A stretch of 64,000 nucleotides of DNA from Kaistia terrae (GTDB lineage Bacteria; Pseudomonadota; Alphaproteobacteria; Rhizobiales; Kaistiaceae): the NCBI RefSeq assembly GCF_026344005.1, contig NZ_JAPKNH010000004.1, forward strand, positions 1-64,000, written 5' to 3'. The notes under the pieces were generated by a model. That model searched no databases and was not told the DNA's origin. It worked only from the letters and a program-made list of their open reading frames with translations. Below, one piece after another: positions 1 to 6,961 of this stretch. Each line of letters starts with the position of its first letter. The first letter of the stretch is position 1. A program made the position numbers and the translations under genes.

Positions 1-356
1 GGTGATGCGAGCTGGTAGACGACCGTCGCAGGCAAATCGGAAATGATTTCCGTTTTGGTTTCGAACGCCTCGGCGGCCAGCATGTAGTTTCGAGCCGTGC
101 GATCCGTCCACCCGAACTCCGCCTCCAGCCAGGCGGTGAACCTGCCGTGCCCCAATACTTGTTTGGCGGCCAGCAGACAAACGCCTGTGCTGATCATTCG
201 CTGGATAGTGGACTTCCGCCACAAGCGGATCTGAGCTGCGGCACCCTGTAGGCGTTCAGCGTCTTCGGGTGCGATATCCGCATAGTCGAAAGAGGCCACC
301 ACGGTGTGCCCCCCACTATCGGGCTGCAGGATGGTGTTGTTGCAGGCGTCGGTCAT
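1..356 (-). CDS. DUF3102-type mobile-element protein (C-terminus outside window)
   Basis: The frame is open from ATG 356 to the window edge (118 codons), so the C-terminal part is missing. The start overlaps the stop of the upstream DUF6074 gene by four bases (ATGA), which points to translational coupling. The visible protein begins MTDACNNTILQ, continues through a DYADIAPEDAERLQGAA segment and then a helical stretch with FTAWLEAEFGWTDRTARNYM. This last pattern (a Trp-rich helix followed by TxRTARNYM) is typical of DUF3102/KorB-like proteins carried by alphaproteobacterial phages and integrative elements, and may form a DNA-binding helix pair. Function is not known. Family assignment is from memory of the pattern. 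Confidence 0.6.
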   Translation of the reverse strand, partial: MTDACNNTILQPDSGGHTVVASFDYADIAPEDAERLQGAAAQIRLWRKSTIQRMISTGVCLLAAKQVLGHGRFTAWLEAEFGWTDRTARNYMLAAEAFETKTEIISDLPATVVYQLAS

Positions 357-658
357 GCTGCGTCTCCATCTGGTCGAATGTCGAGAGTGGGGTGGCCGGC
401 AAGGGCGCGCTGAACGCATTCGGTAAACGACTGGATCTCACGGTCGATTTCGGAGGCGGGCACGCCGGCTGATGCCATCTGTCGGGTCATGTCCGTGATG
501 GTCTTGGTCCAGTAGACCTCTGCGCCCTTGCCGGATCGACCGGACAGTACATCGACCACACGGCGGATCTTGCCGAGGCGGCGCTCAGTCGGGAATGCGA
601 TGACGCGGGCAGTTGGTGGCGCCCAACGAAAAAGTGGAAGGTCGTTAGCTTCGCGCAT
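353..658 (-). CDS. DUF6074 family small protein
   Basis: This 101-residue protein starts MREANDLPLF and carries the RVIAFPTERRLGKIRRVVDVL segment (first two thirds) that marks DUF6074, a family found in Rhizobiales phages and genomic islands. The ATG at 658 has GAGG about seven bases upstream. It is the second last visible gene of the leftward mobile-element operon and overlaps the DUF3102 gene by four bases. A 90-bp gap separates it from the preceding gene, and that gap holds a TTTCGG-N4-CCGAAA palindrome and an AT-rich TATATAGATAT stretch, so it may have its own promoter. No function is known for the family. Confidence 0.7.
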   Translation of the reverse strand: MREANDLPLFRWAPPTARVIAFPTERRLGKIRRVVDVLSGRSGKGAEVYWTKTITDMTRQMASAGVPASEIDREIQSFTECVQRALAGHPTLDIRPDGDAA

Positions 659-688
659 GGCGTGCCTCGCACCAATATCTATATAGGA

Positions 689-805
689 TTTCGGAATCCC
701 GAAATATTAGAACCCTTGATTTCTGCGGCTTTTGCGGCGTCCACATGGTCAGGATGCCTCCAATATTTCGGAGTTCCGAAGCGGCAAAATTTCGGAATCC
801 CGAAG
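689..805. repeat. Three TTTCGG-N4-CCGAA palindromes
   Basis: Near-identical palindromes lie at 689-704 (TTTCGGAATCCCGAAA), 766-781 (TTTCGGAGTTCCGAAG) and 790-805 (TTTCGGAATCCCGAAG). Two are inside the 3' end of the 203-aa gene, where they encode a duplicated LR(D/N)SEIL motif; the third is in the gap before the DUF6074 gene. They may be operator sites for a regulator of the element. This is inference from spacing and symmetry. Confidence 0.5.
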
Positions 806-1360
806 CGGCGTTTTCTTTTTGCGACCGACCTTGCCTCGCCCAGCGGCGGCCTTTTTTCGATCTACCTCAGACCACTGCTTGCACTGGTACGGGGTACAGC
901 GCCGCCACTCGCCAGTTGGCGCGGCGCCCTCATAATCGCCGAGATAGGTGATGGTGAAGACGTTGGCGTGAGGCGTTCCGATACCGGCGCGTCCGCGATC
1001 AATCTTGATTAGGCCTTTGTACTCAAGCTCGTCGATGGCATCGGCGACGTATTCCCCGGTCACGCCGTAGTCTGAAAATTGGCCGTGGGTTACCACCAGC
1101 CGTCCGTTCTTCAGCCCGGCATGCATCGTGTGTTCTATCACCAAGCGGAATAGCGCCTTGGTCGCATTCCCGCTTAATGAGCGGAACGCAACCGATTCCA
1201 TTATCTCGATGGTCAGCCAGGCCCAATTTCGGCTGCTATCTGCACCCTTGTCGAAACCGTCACTCTTGCGCGGCGGGCTGGTGTGCTTCCGCACCATGTT
1301 GAACGTCTTGCCGCCGGAAGTGCGGCTTCTATCGCGGGCGCTGAAGATGGCCGTGCTCAT
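749..1360 (-). CDS. Mobile-element protein with winged-helix-like core
   Basis: A 203-residue protein. The N-terminal 50 residues are basic and polar (MVRKHTSPPRK...). The middle section, roughly residues 50-150 (AWLTIEIMESVAFRSLSGNA onward), resembles the winged-helix region of phage replication or regulatory proteins, with GEYVADAIDELEYKGLIKIDR as a likely recognition helix and wing. The C-terminus is rich in Lys/Arg (KKAAAGRGKVGRKKKTPLR) and ends with two copies of LR(D/N)SEIL created by DNA palindromes. The start overlaps the preceding stop by four bases. A DNA-binding role is likely; replication initiation is possible but not shown. Confidence 0.55.
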   Translation of the reverse strand: MSTAIFSARDRSRTSGGKTFNMVRKHTSPPRKSDGFDKGADSSRNWAWLTIEIMESVAFRSLSGNATKALFRLVIEHTMHAGLKNGRLVVTHGQFSDYGVTGEYVADAIDELEYKGLIKIDRGRAGIGTPHANVFTITYLGDYEGAAPTGEWRRCTPYQCKQWSEVDRKKAAAGRGKVGRKKKTPLRDSEILPLRNSEILEAS

Positions 1361-1605
1361 GCGCGCGCCCGGATCTCGGTCGAGTCCATGACCGTCCAGT
1401 TGGTCCAGAGGCCGGCAATGCGCACCGCATCGTCATGCGACCGGCCCTCCCAGAGGCGGGTCTGATCGGCGGCCGTAACCATACTGACGAAGTAGTGAGT
1501 ATTGCCCAGGCTCGGATCGGTGGAGGGGCCGGCGATGGTGCCGGCCTCAATAAGGATGTGTCGCGGCGCGGGCTCGGCCTGGGGGAAGGCGACGACGTTG
1601 CTCAT
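1357..1605 (-). CDS. Hypothetical mobile-element protein
   Basis: This 82-residue protein begins MSNVVAFPQAEPAPRHILIEAG and contains HYFVSMVTAADQTRLWEGRS, a short alpha/beta pattern. It overlaps its neighbours on both sides by four bases (ATGA), so it is part of the same translationally coupled leftward operon. I do not recognise a named family. The 'VVAFP' N-terminus recalls the start of DUF6074-like island proteins, but the rest differs. Confidence 0.55.
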   Translation of the reverse strand: MSNVVAFPQAEPAPRHILIEAGTIAGPSTDPSLGNTHYFVSMVTAADQTRLWEGRSHDDAVRIAGLWTNWTVMDSTEIRARA

Positions 1606-1895
1606 GCCGCCTCCTCCATGCTCAGGACTTCGACAGCCGACCTTAGAATGTAGCGGCCATGGAGGCCGCTAAAGGCCCCAGCGTGCGCCTCGTCAACCGT
1701 CACGATGTCGAGGCCGGCTTGCCTGGCCTTAAAGACGTAATGGCTCACCCTTGGCGCCGGGCTCTCAATGCTGGTTGTGCCGCGTGGCCCGGCCTTAATC
1801 AGCCGGTCGACCATCCATGCAACGCGACCTTTCAGGGTCAGGATGCGGCCGTCTTGGCCGCCGACGCGGATCTCAAGTTTGGTGACATTGCTCAT
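1602..1895 (-). CDS. Winged-helix domain protein of mobile elements
   Basis: A 97-residue protein starting MSNVTKLEIRVGGQDGRILTL. It reads as a compact winged helix: LKGRVAWMVDRLIKAG (helix), TTSIESPAPRVSHYVFKARQAGL (recognition region) and IVTVDEAHAGAFSGLHGRYIL (wing strands). Small proteins with this layout are common in Rhizobiales prophages and islands. It is coupled by ATGA overlaps to both neighbours. Probably a DNA-binding regulatory protein; the target is unknown. Confidence 0.6.
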   Translation of the reverse strand: MSNVTKLEIRVGGQDGRILTLKGRVAWMVDRLIKAGPRGTTSIESPAPRVSHYVFKARQAGLDIVTVDEAHAGAFSGLHGRYILRSAVEVLSMEEAA

Positions 1896-2161
1896 GACAG
1901 CACCTCACACATGGCGAGGCCGGCGCTGATGGCCGTGACCGTCGCGATTGATTCCGACAGCCCGAAACGCTTCTGCAAGCGACGGCTGGCTTGATGGAGG
2001 GGAGACGAAGGGATAGCTTCGGTGCCGATCAGCTCCGCAAGATGATCGACTTTCGAAGGGCCGTGCGCTGTGCAACCAGCCGCGGCTTTTCGCGTTTCAG
2101 GGCTCGGGAATGGCGCCGGCCCTCGCTTGGGCGGTGTGTATATTCGGACGACTATTGTCAT
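1892..2161 (-). CDS. Hypothetical mobile-element protein
   Basis: I place the start at ATG 2161 (MTIVVRIYTPPKRGPAP), giving 89 residues; a longer open frame upstream runs across a strong terminator-like hairpin and is unlikely to be coding. The protein has a Pro-rich N-terminus and a helical C-terminal half (LIGTEAIPSSPLHQASRRLQKRFGLS...). It is the first gene after the AlpA-type regulator in the leftward operon and overlaps the next gene by four bases. No family recognised. Confidence 0.5.
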   Translation of the reverse strand: MTIVVRIYTPPKRGPAPFPSPETRKAAAGCTAHGPSKVDHLAELIGTEAIPSSPLHQASRRLQKRFGLSESIATVTAISAGLAMCEVLS

Positions 2162-2164
2162 GAC

Positions 2165-2263
2165 TGAACCTCTGCGGCTTTGCGCCAGAGGACGGTCGAG
2201 GCTATGCTGAACAAGCGAAACTGATAGCCTACGGCCCCGTCCAGAAATGGCGGGGCTTTTTTT
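2165..2263 (+). ncRNA. Candidate small RNA with three hairpins and a terminator
   Basis: The plus strand between the AlpA gene and the next leftward gene folds into three successive hairpins: CCTCTG 2169-2174 with CAGAGG 2186-2191; AGGCTAT 2199-2205 with ATAGCCT 2224-2230; and GCCCCG 2234-2239 with CGGGGC 2251-2256, followed by seven T (2257-2263). The last is a classic rho-independent terminator pointing right, yet no rightward gene feeds it. A short RNA antisense to the 5' region of the leftward operon is the simplest reading. A weak TATTGT lies just upstream (2153-2158). The hairpins are directly visible; the RNA itself is inferred. Confidence 0.45.
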
Positions 2264-2456
2264 AGGCGGCGTACCGGCGGGCCTTGGCGGCCTCAATCAC
2301 GCCGACGATTTCAGAGCGCGGCCACCGGGACAGCGAACCGATTTTGACCGGCTTCGGCACGGTGCCGTCAGCGACACGGCGCCAGAAGGTCGGAACGCTC
2401 ATCTGGAGGACCGCAGCGCCTTCGCGAACGGTCAGAAGAGGGTCGGTGAGTTGCAT
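2262..2456 (-). CDS. AlpA-family helix-turn-helix regulator / excisionase
   Basis: The 64-residue protein from ATG 2456 (MQLTDPLLTVREGAAVLQMS) has the MerR-like helix-turn-helix of AlpA/excisionase proteins: LTVREGAAVLQMSVPTFWRRV, then PKPVKIGSLSRWPRSEIVGVI. I prefer this start to the ATG at 2489 because GAGGCG lies about eight bases upstream. AlpA-type proteins activate integrase genes or act as recombination directionality factors for tyrosine integrases such as the one at 3841-5043. An array of seven CCGGCAC-type repeats lies just upstream and is a plausible binding region. Confidence 0.8.
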   Translation of the reverse strand: MQLTDPLLTVREGAAVLQMSVPTFWRRVADGTVPKPVKIGSLSRWPRSEIVGVIEAAKARRYAA

Positions 2457-2527
2457 TGTTTCGCCTCGTGTTCGTTTGATACGAGGCAATTAAATGTCCG
2501 GGTTTTCAGGCCAAAGCAAAAGAAAGC

Positions 2528-2659
2528 GGGCCGGATATAGGCAGTTTCGGGCCGGAAATGGATCTACCTAAGCGGCCAATTTCCGGCACACTTAGCGCCA
2601 ATTTCCGGCACCTATATCCGGCACTATTCAGCGGCTATTCCCGGCACAATATCCGGCAC
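2528..2659. repeat. Iteron-like array of CCGGCAC repeats
   Basis: Five direct 12-bp copies of the form (A/T)AT(A/T)(T/C)CCGGCAC start at 2578, 2600, 2613, 2636 and 2648. The spacings are 22, 13, 23 and 12, close to two, one, two and one helical turns. Two copies in the opposite orientation (GGGCCGGATAT 2528-2538 and GGGCCGGAAAT 2549-2559) sit between the array and the AlpA-type gene. Two of the direct copies are in the last codons of the 406-aa gene and a third overlaps its stop. Such helically phased arrays usually bind a regulator, excisionase or replication protein. Confidence 0.6.
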
Positions 2660-3844
2660 GCCGTCAGCATCCGTCGCCTTGGCGGATTTGAAGGGCTTCA
2701 TGTAGTCTTGGAACGTCGAGCGTGACACCGTCTGCCCCCATACCGCAAACGCGAGGGCTGAAGCCTCGCTGACCAAGGCTGCTTCCTTCTCCCCGGCCAG
2801 AAGACGGTCGCCATAAAGGCGTTGGCACATGCGTTCTATTTCGCCATCAGCTTTCTTCTTCTTGCCTGGTCCGGGGCGAACGGCGGCCAGAGGCCAGGCC
2901 GCGCCATTGGCGCCATGGTCAGGAGTGCTAATTGCGACCAGTGGGTTCAGGTGCTCAATATGCATCCTGCTTGAATCCATGACTGCGACCGGCTGTGGAA
3001 AGAGGCGGAGCAAAACATCCGCGGGAAAGACGACATCCCACCAAAAACGGCCATTCGCTGCTTGGTAATGGGCGTCGGGGGCTATGCCGCTCAAAGACCA
3101 ATCGCTTGCAGGTACAGCTTCAAGGACGGCCATAGGGACTAGCGGGCCAACCAAGTCCGCCTTGGGCATTGCGGCGCGCCAAGGGTTTACGACTTCCTGT
3201 TGCCATTCACCCTGCTGGCGCTCCGCCAGCTGCCGCATCTCGGTTTGGGATAGTTCGCGCCAGCCAAACGCCTGAATTGCCCCCTCGGCTAACGCCTGAA
3301 AGAGCTTAACCCAAGCACGGTCGATATGGTGCTGGAAGAGCCCGTGCACGCTGTCGATAAACGGCGTCAGTTCAAGGCGCTTCTCCAAGCTATTTAGATA
3401 ATGGTCCCGGCTGCGGGCATCCGCCGGGTCGAACCTCGCCGTTGCCGAGATAGTGAGCGGGTAGACCGATCCACTGTCATCCACCCCCTTTTCGCTCCGC
3501 AGTCGAGTGATTTCATTGGTCAGCAGGCGAGGGCGAATATACCCGTGGTTGCTTAGAATCTCGTCATATCGCTCCCAGTCCGTGGAATCTTCCTGGAGGC
3601 CAGCCGCTACGGCCTCGAAGCCCCAAAAGCCGTGGAATCGATACTCCTGTGCGAAAACGGGATCCTTCCAATTGAAAGATAGGGTCCCAGTTTTCCAGCC
3701 GTCGTCCGCGTCATCGGGGTATTCGTCGGTTATGAGGTAGCTGCCTTCTGGGAACCGCCCGAAGCCTGCCCATAGGATGGCTTCCCAGATGTAGCAGTAG
3801 CGGGGGACCTCAAGCGGTTGGAAATATGTCGGTGTGTCGATCAT
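2624..3844 (-). CDS. Unknown 406-aa protein next to the integrase
   Basis: The start codon overlaps the integrase stop by four bases (ATGA), so the two are probably translated together. The protein starts MIDTPTYFQPLEVPRYCYIW and is rich in aromatic residues (WAGFGRFPEG, FHGFWGFEAV, FWWDVVFPADVL). A basic GPGKKKKADGEIERMC segment near residue 335 precedes a predicted C-terminal helical section (LVSEASALAFAVWGQTVSRSTFQDYM) that could be a helix-turn-helix. No signal peptide or membrane segment is evident. I do not recognise a family. Position suggests a role in excision, control or cargo defence, but none is shown. Confidence 0.6.
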   Translation of the reverse strand: MIDTPTYFQPLEVPRYCYIWEAILWAGFGRFPEGSYLITDEYPDDADDGWKTGTLSFNWKDPVFAQEYRFHGFWGFEAVAAGLQEDSTDWERYDEILSNHGYIRPRLLTNEITRLRSEKGVDDSGSVYPLTISATARFDPADARSRDHYLNSLEKRLELTPFIDSVHGLFQHHIDRAWVKLFQALAEGAIQAFGWRELSQTEMRQLAERQQGEWQQEVVNPWRAAMPKADLVGPLVPMAVLEAVPASDWSLSGIAPDAHYQAANGRFWWDVVFPADVLLRLFPQPVAVMDSSRMHIEHLNPLVAISTPDHGANGAAWPLAAVRPGPGKKKKADGEIERMCQRLYGDRLLAGEKEAALVSEASALAFAVWGQTVSRSTFQDYMKPFKSAKATDADGVPDIVPGIAAE

Positions 3845-5043
3845 GACGATTGGCCCCTCAAAAGAGCGACGACTTGGCCGCTGTTGCCCGTGACGTGATT
3901 AGCCCAGCGCTCTAAAAGGATGCGCCGCTGCTCCAAGAAATCGGTCCGCCGATACGCTCGTTCGACGGTGCCGCCGACTGTGTGCCCAAGCATCGTCTCG
4001 GCCACATCGTGCGGCGCGTCGGTCGTCTCGGCGAGCCAGTCGCGCAAGCTGGAACGAAAGCCGTGGGGACGAGCCTCCATCCCCTCGCGCTCCATGTGGC
4101 GCGCCATGGTGGCGTCTGAAATCACGCCTTTCCGAGCGCTCGGGAACAGGTAGCCGCCGCGCGCGTGGCGCTGCGCTTGCTCGATCACCGCCAGAGCTTC
4201 CCCGGAAAGCGGGATGCGGAAATCCGGCGTAGCATCCTTACGCCCCTTCATGGCCTCGCCGGGGATTGTCCAAATATCGCCGTCCAGTTGCTCTTGTCGA
4301 AGGAACCGCAGCGGCCCGGATCGAATGCCGGTGAGGATGAGCAGGCGCAAAGCAAGGTGCGTCACGCTGCCGGCGTCGAGGCTGGCATAGAAGGCTGGCA
4401 CGTCGATCCAGGGCAGCGCGGGAATGTTCTGCGACTTGTGGCGCGTCCTTCCGAGAAGGGCGCGGGCCTTGTCTGTGGCTTGCAGATCTACCGTCAGACC
4501 CAGCGCCGCGGCATGCTTCAGGCAGAGCCCCAGGCGGTTCATTGCCTTCCGTGCCGTGTCCGCCTTGGTGTGCCAAATGGGCGCCAGGGTGTCGCGGATG
4601 TCCTTCTGGTCGATTTCCGCGACAGGGATATTCCCGAGCTTTGGCAGCACGTGAAGCTCAAGCGGTGTGAACCATCGGCCTGCCTTGCCGTCGCCTTTCA
4701 ACTCCGCCTTGCGGCTTTCGAAGGCATCTAGGGCGATGTCCTTTAAAAGATGAATGCTACTAGCGGCTTCGCGGGACTGCCGGTCGCGCTCTTTAATGGG
4801 GTCTTTGTTCGCCCTGGCCACCGTCCGCGCGGCGTCAGCGGCATGGCGGGCGGCCTTGAGCGAGACATCGCTAACGGAGCCCAGCCCCATCTCCCGCCGA
4901 CGACCGTGGATCGTGAAGCGGAGAAACCATTGCCCGCCACCGTCTGGGCGCTTGAAGAGCCACAAGCCCCCGCCATCCGAATATTTGCCCGGAGCGGCAG
5001 TCCGAACAGAAATAGCCGTCAGCTTGTTCAATCCGCGAGCCAT
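3841..5043 (-). CDS. Tyrosine-type site-specific integrase
   Basis: A 400-residue phage/island integrase. Residues 1-90 form the DUF4102-type arm-binding domain (KYSDGGGLWLFKRPDGGGQW), about 95-190 the core-binding domain, and 210-375 the catalytic domain. The catalytic residues are visible: Arg241 (TGIRSG), Lys266 or Lys269, His327 and Arg330 (HGFRSSLRDW), His354 (LGH) and the nucleophile Tyr364 (AYRRTD). All are intact, so the enzyme is probably active. It is the outermost gene of the element, read towards its interior. Integrases of this kind usually insert at tRNA genes, but no tRNA was found to the right. Confidence 0.92.
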   Translation of the reverse strand: MARGLNKLTAISVRTAAPGKYSDGGGLWLFKRPDGGGQWFLRFTIHGRRREMGLGSVSDVSLKAARHAADAARTVARANKDPIKERDRQSREAASSIHLLKDIALDAFESRKAELKGDGKAGRWFTPLELHVLPKLGNIPVAEIDQKDIRDTLAPIWHTKADTARKAMNRLGLCLKHAAALGLTVDLQATDKARALLGRTRHKSQNIPALPWIDVPAFYASLDAGSVTHLALRLLILTGIRSGPLRFLRQEQLDGDIWTIPGEAMKGRKDATPDFRIPLSGEALAVIEQAQRHARGGYLFPSARKGVISDATMARHMEREGMEARPHGFRSSLRDWLAETTDAPHDVAETMLGHTVGGTVERAYRRTDFLEQRRILLERWANHVTGNSGQVVALLRGQSS

Positions 5044-5874
5044 TTCTGACCACCCCCCGATCCACCCAACGCTCTGCGCTGCGGCGATATTCAGTGATAG
5101 GCAATGATTCCGAACGAAGCAAGAACATCGAGCGGAGCCGCTGGGATTGATTTAGCCTGATAGGCGGTGAATTGCCGATATATTACAATACGTTGCCGCG
5201 TCTGGGCACCACCCTTTTTCCTTATTATTTCAAAGACTTAAGTGGTGCTGCATCCCCTCGGGGGACAAGCGGCATGTCACGTTCATGTTGCACTGAGGAT
5301 TGTTGGCTTTATCTGTCCGTAGAGCCTTGAGGGAAGTTTCGTCACGCCCGGCGCTGTACTTGTTTCAGTCTTCCTAAGAGGAATTAACAATATAGTCGCC
5401 CCGTTATAGGGGGTGCTCTTTCGTCGCTTCAGCTGTCATTCGAATGTCCGCCTTGCCGCAGGGTGCGGAGCCAGCCTTGGACATCGCAACGTCGACTGTC
5501 GCTCAACAGGCCGCGTTCCTGCGATAGGGCATCGATCAGCCCAACGGGAGATCCGACGACAGCTCCATGGCGGGAAATGTGGCCTCGCCCTGACGGACGT
5601 TGTCCTGTCCTCGGACAGTGGGCATCGAGCAGGGGCTCGTTGGGAAATTCATCGCATTGCCGGATGCGGGCAATCCTTCCCAAGCGGGTGCCGAGCAATC
5701 AAAGCTTGACACTGGGCGAGGGTACCTTTAGTGAAGAAGGCGATATTTGCTTGACGAGCTTTGATTGCCGCGCGATTAGCTCCGCGCCTGAACGAACCTC
5801 CCTTTCAAAAATCACAGTCATTCTCCGTGGCATCTTCGTGCTGCGGTCGCTCAATACGTAAGAAGGGGTTCATC
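5044..5874. other. Element boundary and cold-shock gene leader (no gene supported)
   Basis: This 831-bp stretch between the integrase and the cold-shock gene contains no convincing coding region; the short open frames on both strands resemble no known protein. It includes an AT-rich part (5160-5240), an inverted repeat GCACCAC 5206-5212 / GTGGTGC 5242-5248 near the integrase start that could belong to the attachment region, and a perfect 12-bp inverted repeat at 5695-5706 / 5757-5768. The element end probably lies here, but no direct repeat could be identified because the other end is outside the window. Confidence 0.5.
5695..5768 (+). promoter_or_regulatory. 12-bp inverted repeat with TTGACA upstream of the cold-shock gene
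   Basis: GCAATCAAAGCT (5695-5706) is matched by AGCTTTGATTGC (5757-5768), a perfect inverted repeat with a 50-bp spacer. A TTGACA hexamer (5706-5711) begins at the inner edge of the left arm, and a second GCTTGAC copy lies at 5750-5755. If transcription starts near 5740, most of the repeat and a leader of about 130 nt precede the gene, as is usual for csp mRNAs. The -10 element is not clear, so the promoter call is tentative. Confidence 0.35.
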
Positions 5875-6084
5875 ATGACCACCGGCACAGTAAAATGGTT
5901 CAATTCCACCAAGGGCTTCGGCTTCATTCAGCCTGACAACGGCGGCGACGACGCCTTCGTTCACATCTCGGCTGTCGAGCGCGCTGGCATGCGCGAAATC
6001 GTCGAAGGCCAGAAGGTCGAGTACGAACTCGAGCGCGACAACAAGTCGGGCAAGATGTCTGCTTGCAACCTGCGCGCAGTCTAA
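5875..6084 (+). CDS. Cold-shock domain protein (CspA family)
   Basis: A 69-residue single cold-shock domain: [20 protein letters not shown] at the N-terminus, with RNP1 (KGFGFI) and RNP2 (DAFVHIS) nucleic-acid-binding motifs intact. These proteins bind single-stranded RNA and DNA and melt secondary structure, acting as RNA chaperones in cold and other stress. The ATG at 5875 is preceded by AAGAAGGGG. An upstream in-frame ATG (5761) would add 38 unrelated residues and is not used. A strong terminator follows at 6149-6175. The neighbours downstream (small basic proteins, DUF6481, DUF1294) often accompany csp genes in Rhizobiales. Confidence 0.95.
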   Translation: MTTGTVKWFNSTKGFGFIQPDNGGDDAFVHISAVERAGMREIVEGQKVEYELERDNKSGKMSACNLRAV

Positions 6085-6148
6085 TTTGGTATCTGCTTTC
6101 CTTTGACCACGGATGTACTGGCACTGTTGAGAGCATGAGACCAATGAA

Positions 6149-6175
6149 GGTCAGGCAATTTGCCTGGCCTTTTTT
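6149..6175 (+). terminator. Rho-independent terminator of the cold-shock gene
   Basis: GGTCAGGC (6149-6156) pairs with GCCTGGCC (6162-6169) around a 5-nt loop, with one G-T pair, and is followed by six T (6170-6175). It lies 65 bp after the csp stop codon. Confidence 0.85.
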
Positions 6176-6186
6176 ATTGCCGCTCG

Positions 6187-6293
6187 CCTGGAGCGTTTTC
6201 AAGCGAAGCGGGTACCGGTTCGCGTGAAGAAAACGCGATTCAACAAAGAGCCAGAGCCGTTCAGCGTTTCCATGAAACGAGGAACCGGTCTGG
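6187..6293. repeat. Rhizobiales-type intergenic palindrome (family E)
   Basis: An approximately 107-bp element bounded by CCTGG/TCTGG-type ends. It contains GCGTTTTC (6193-6200) with GAAAACGC (6229-6236) and a second arm pair around CGTTTCCATGAAACG (6265-6279). The GGTACCGGTTCGCGTGAAGA core is very common between genes in Rhizobiales genomes. A shortened relative is at 33310-33351. Confidence 0.6.
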
Positions 6294-6318
6294 ACGAGCC
6301 GCGCAGCCCGGAACCACC

Positions 6319-6543
6319 ATGACCGAATCGCATAGCAAATCTCGCCAGACGGCAGATATTGCCTTTGGCAAAGCCAAGTCGCAGTTCGATGCGCGCGAAC
6401 GTGTGTTCGCCGAGATCGACTCGATGGTGGGGGCCCGCGAAGAAAAGACCCTTCGGCTGCGGGAAGCCCGACTGGCGAAGGAATTGCAGGATCAACTGGC
6501 AGCGTCTGCCAGTTCCGTTGCAAAAAAGAATAAGAAGTCCTGA
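6319..6543 (+). CDS. Small basic hypothetical protein
   Basis: A 74-residue protein from ATG 6319 (MTESHSKSRQTADIAFGKAK). It is charged and mostly helical, with FDARERVFAEIDSMVGAREEKTLRLREARLAKELQDQL as a probable coiled coil and a Lys-rich C-terminus (AKKNKKS). It sits between the csp gene and the DUF6481 gene, an arrangement I associate with Rhizobiales. An upstream ATG in frame would read through the family E palindrome, so the internal start is preferred. No function is known. Confidence 0.65.
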   Translation: MTESHSKSRQTADIAFGKAKSQFDARERVFAEIDSMVGAREEKTLRLREARLAKELQDQLAASASSVAKKNKKS

Positions 6544-6580
6544 CCGTTCGTCAGGATGAAACCTAAGCTGGAACAGACAT

Positions 6581-6961
6581 TTGAGAAGCTTCAAGGATAA
6601 CGAGTTCACCGGTCGTCGCAGCACTGCGGCCGACTCCAAGGCAGCCCAGCTGCAGGCCTATCGGGCCGCGCAGGAAGCTGCTGCCCCGATGCTGGCCGCG
6701 CGGCAGGCAGAACGACAGGCGATCGTCGAGGCCCGCGAGGAACGTCGTGCCGAGCGTGAGCGTCTGAAGGCCGAAGAGCAGGCACGTCTCCTTGCCGAAG
6801 CTGCCGAGCGCGAAGCCGCCCTCGAGGCTGCGGCTCGCGCCGAAGCCGAAGCCCGTGAGGCAGCGCAGAAGAGCCGCGTCTCCCGCGTGATCGAAGACGA
6901 AGCCGCACGCAAGGCCGAACGCGACCGGCGCTACGCCGAGCGCAAGGCCCGCAAGGCCTGA
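6581..6961 (+). CDS. DUF6481 family protein, Ala/Glu/Arg-rich coiled coil
   Basis: A 126-residue protein starting at TTG 6581 (MRSFKDNEFTGRRSTAADSK), which matches the FKDN-F---R start of DUF6481 proteins. From about residue 35 to the end it is one long charged helix (AEREAALEAAARAEAEAREA). GAACAGACAT precedes the start without a strong ribosome site, so TTG is chosen because it gives the family N-terminus. It is 37 bp after the small basic gene and probably cotranscribed with it. Function unknown; the csp neighbourhood suggests an RNA or stress role. Confidence 0.75.
   Translation: MRSFKDNEFTGRRSTAADSKAAQLQAYRAAQEAAAPMLAARQAERQAIVEAREERRAERERLKAEEQARLLAEAAEREAALEAAARAEAEAREAAQKSRVSRVIEDEAARKAERDRRYAERKARKA

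Noticed and set aside
5190-5213. tRNA 3' end look-alike (CTGGGCACCA)
   Set aside because: No T-arm or matching acceptor strand could be folded; it is not a tRNA gene or a convincing att core.
5413-5861. Open frames of 89-132 codons between integrase and csp
   Set aside because: They overlap each other on both strands, lack ribosome sites and resemble no protein.
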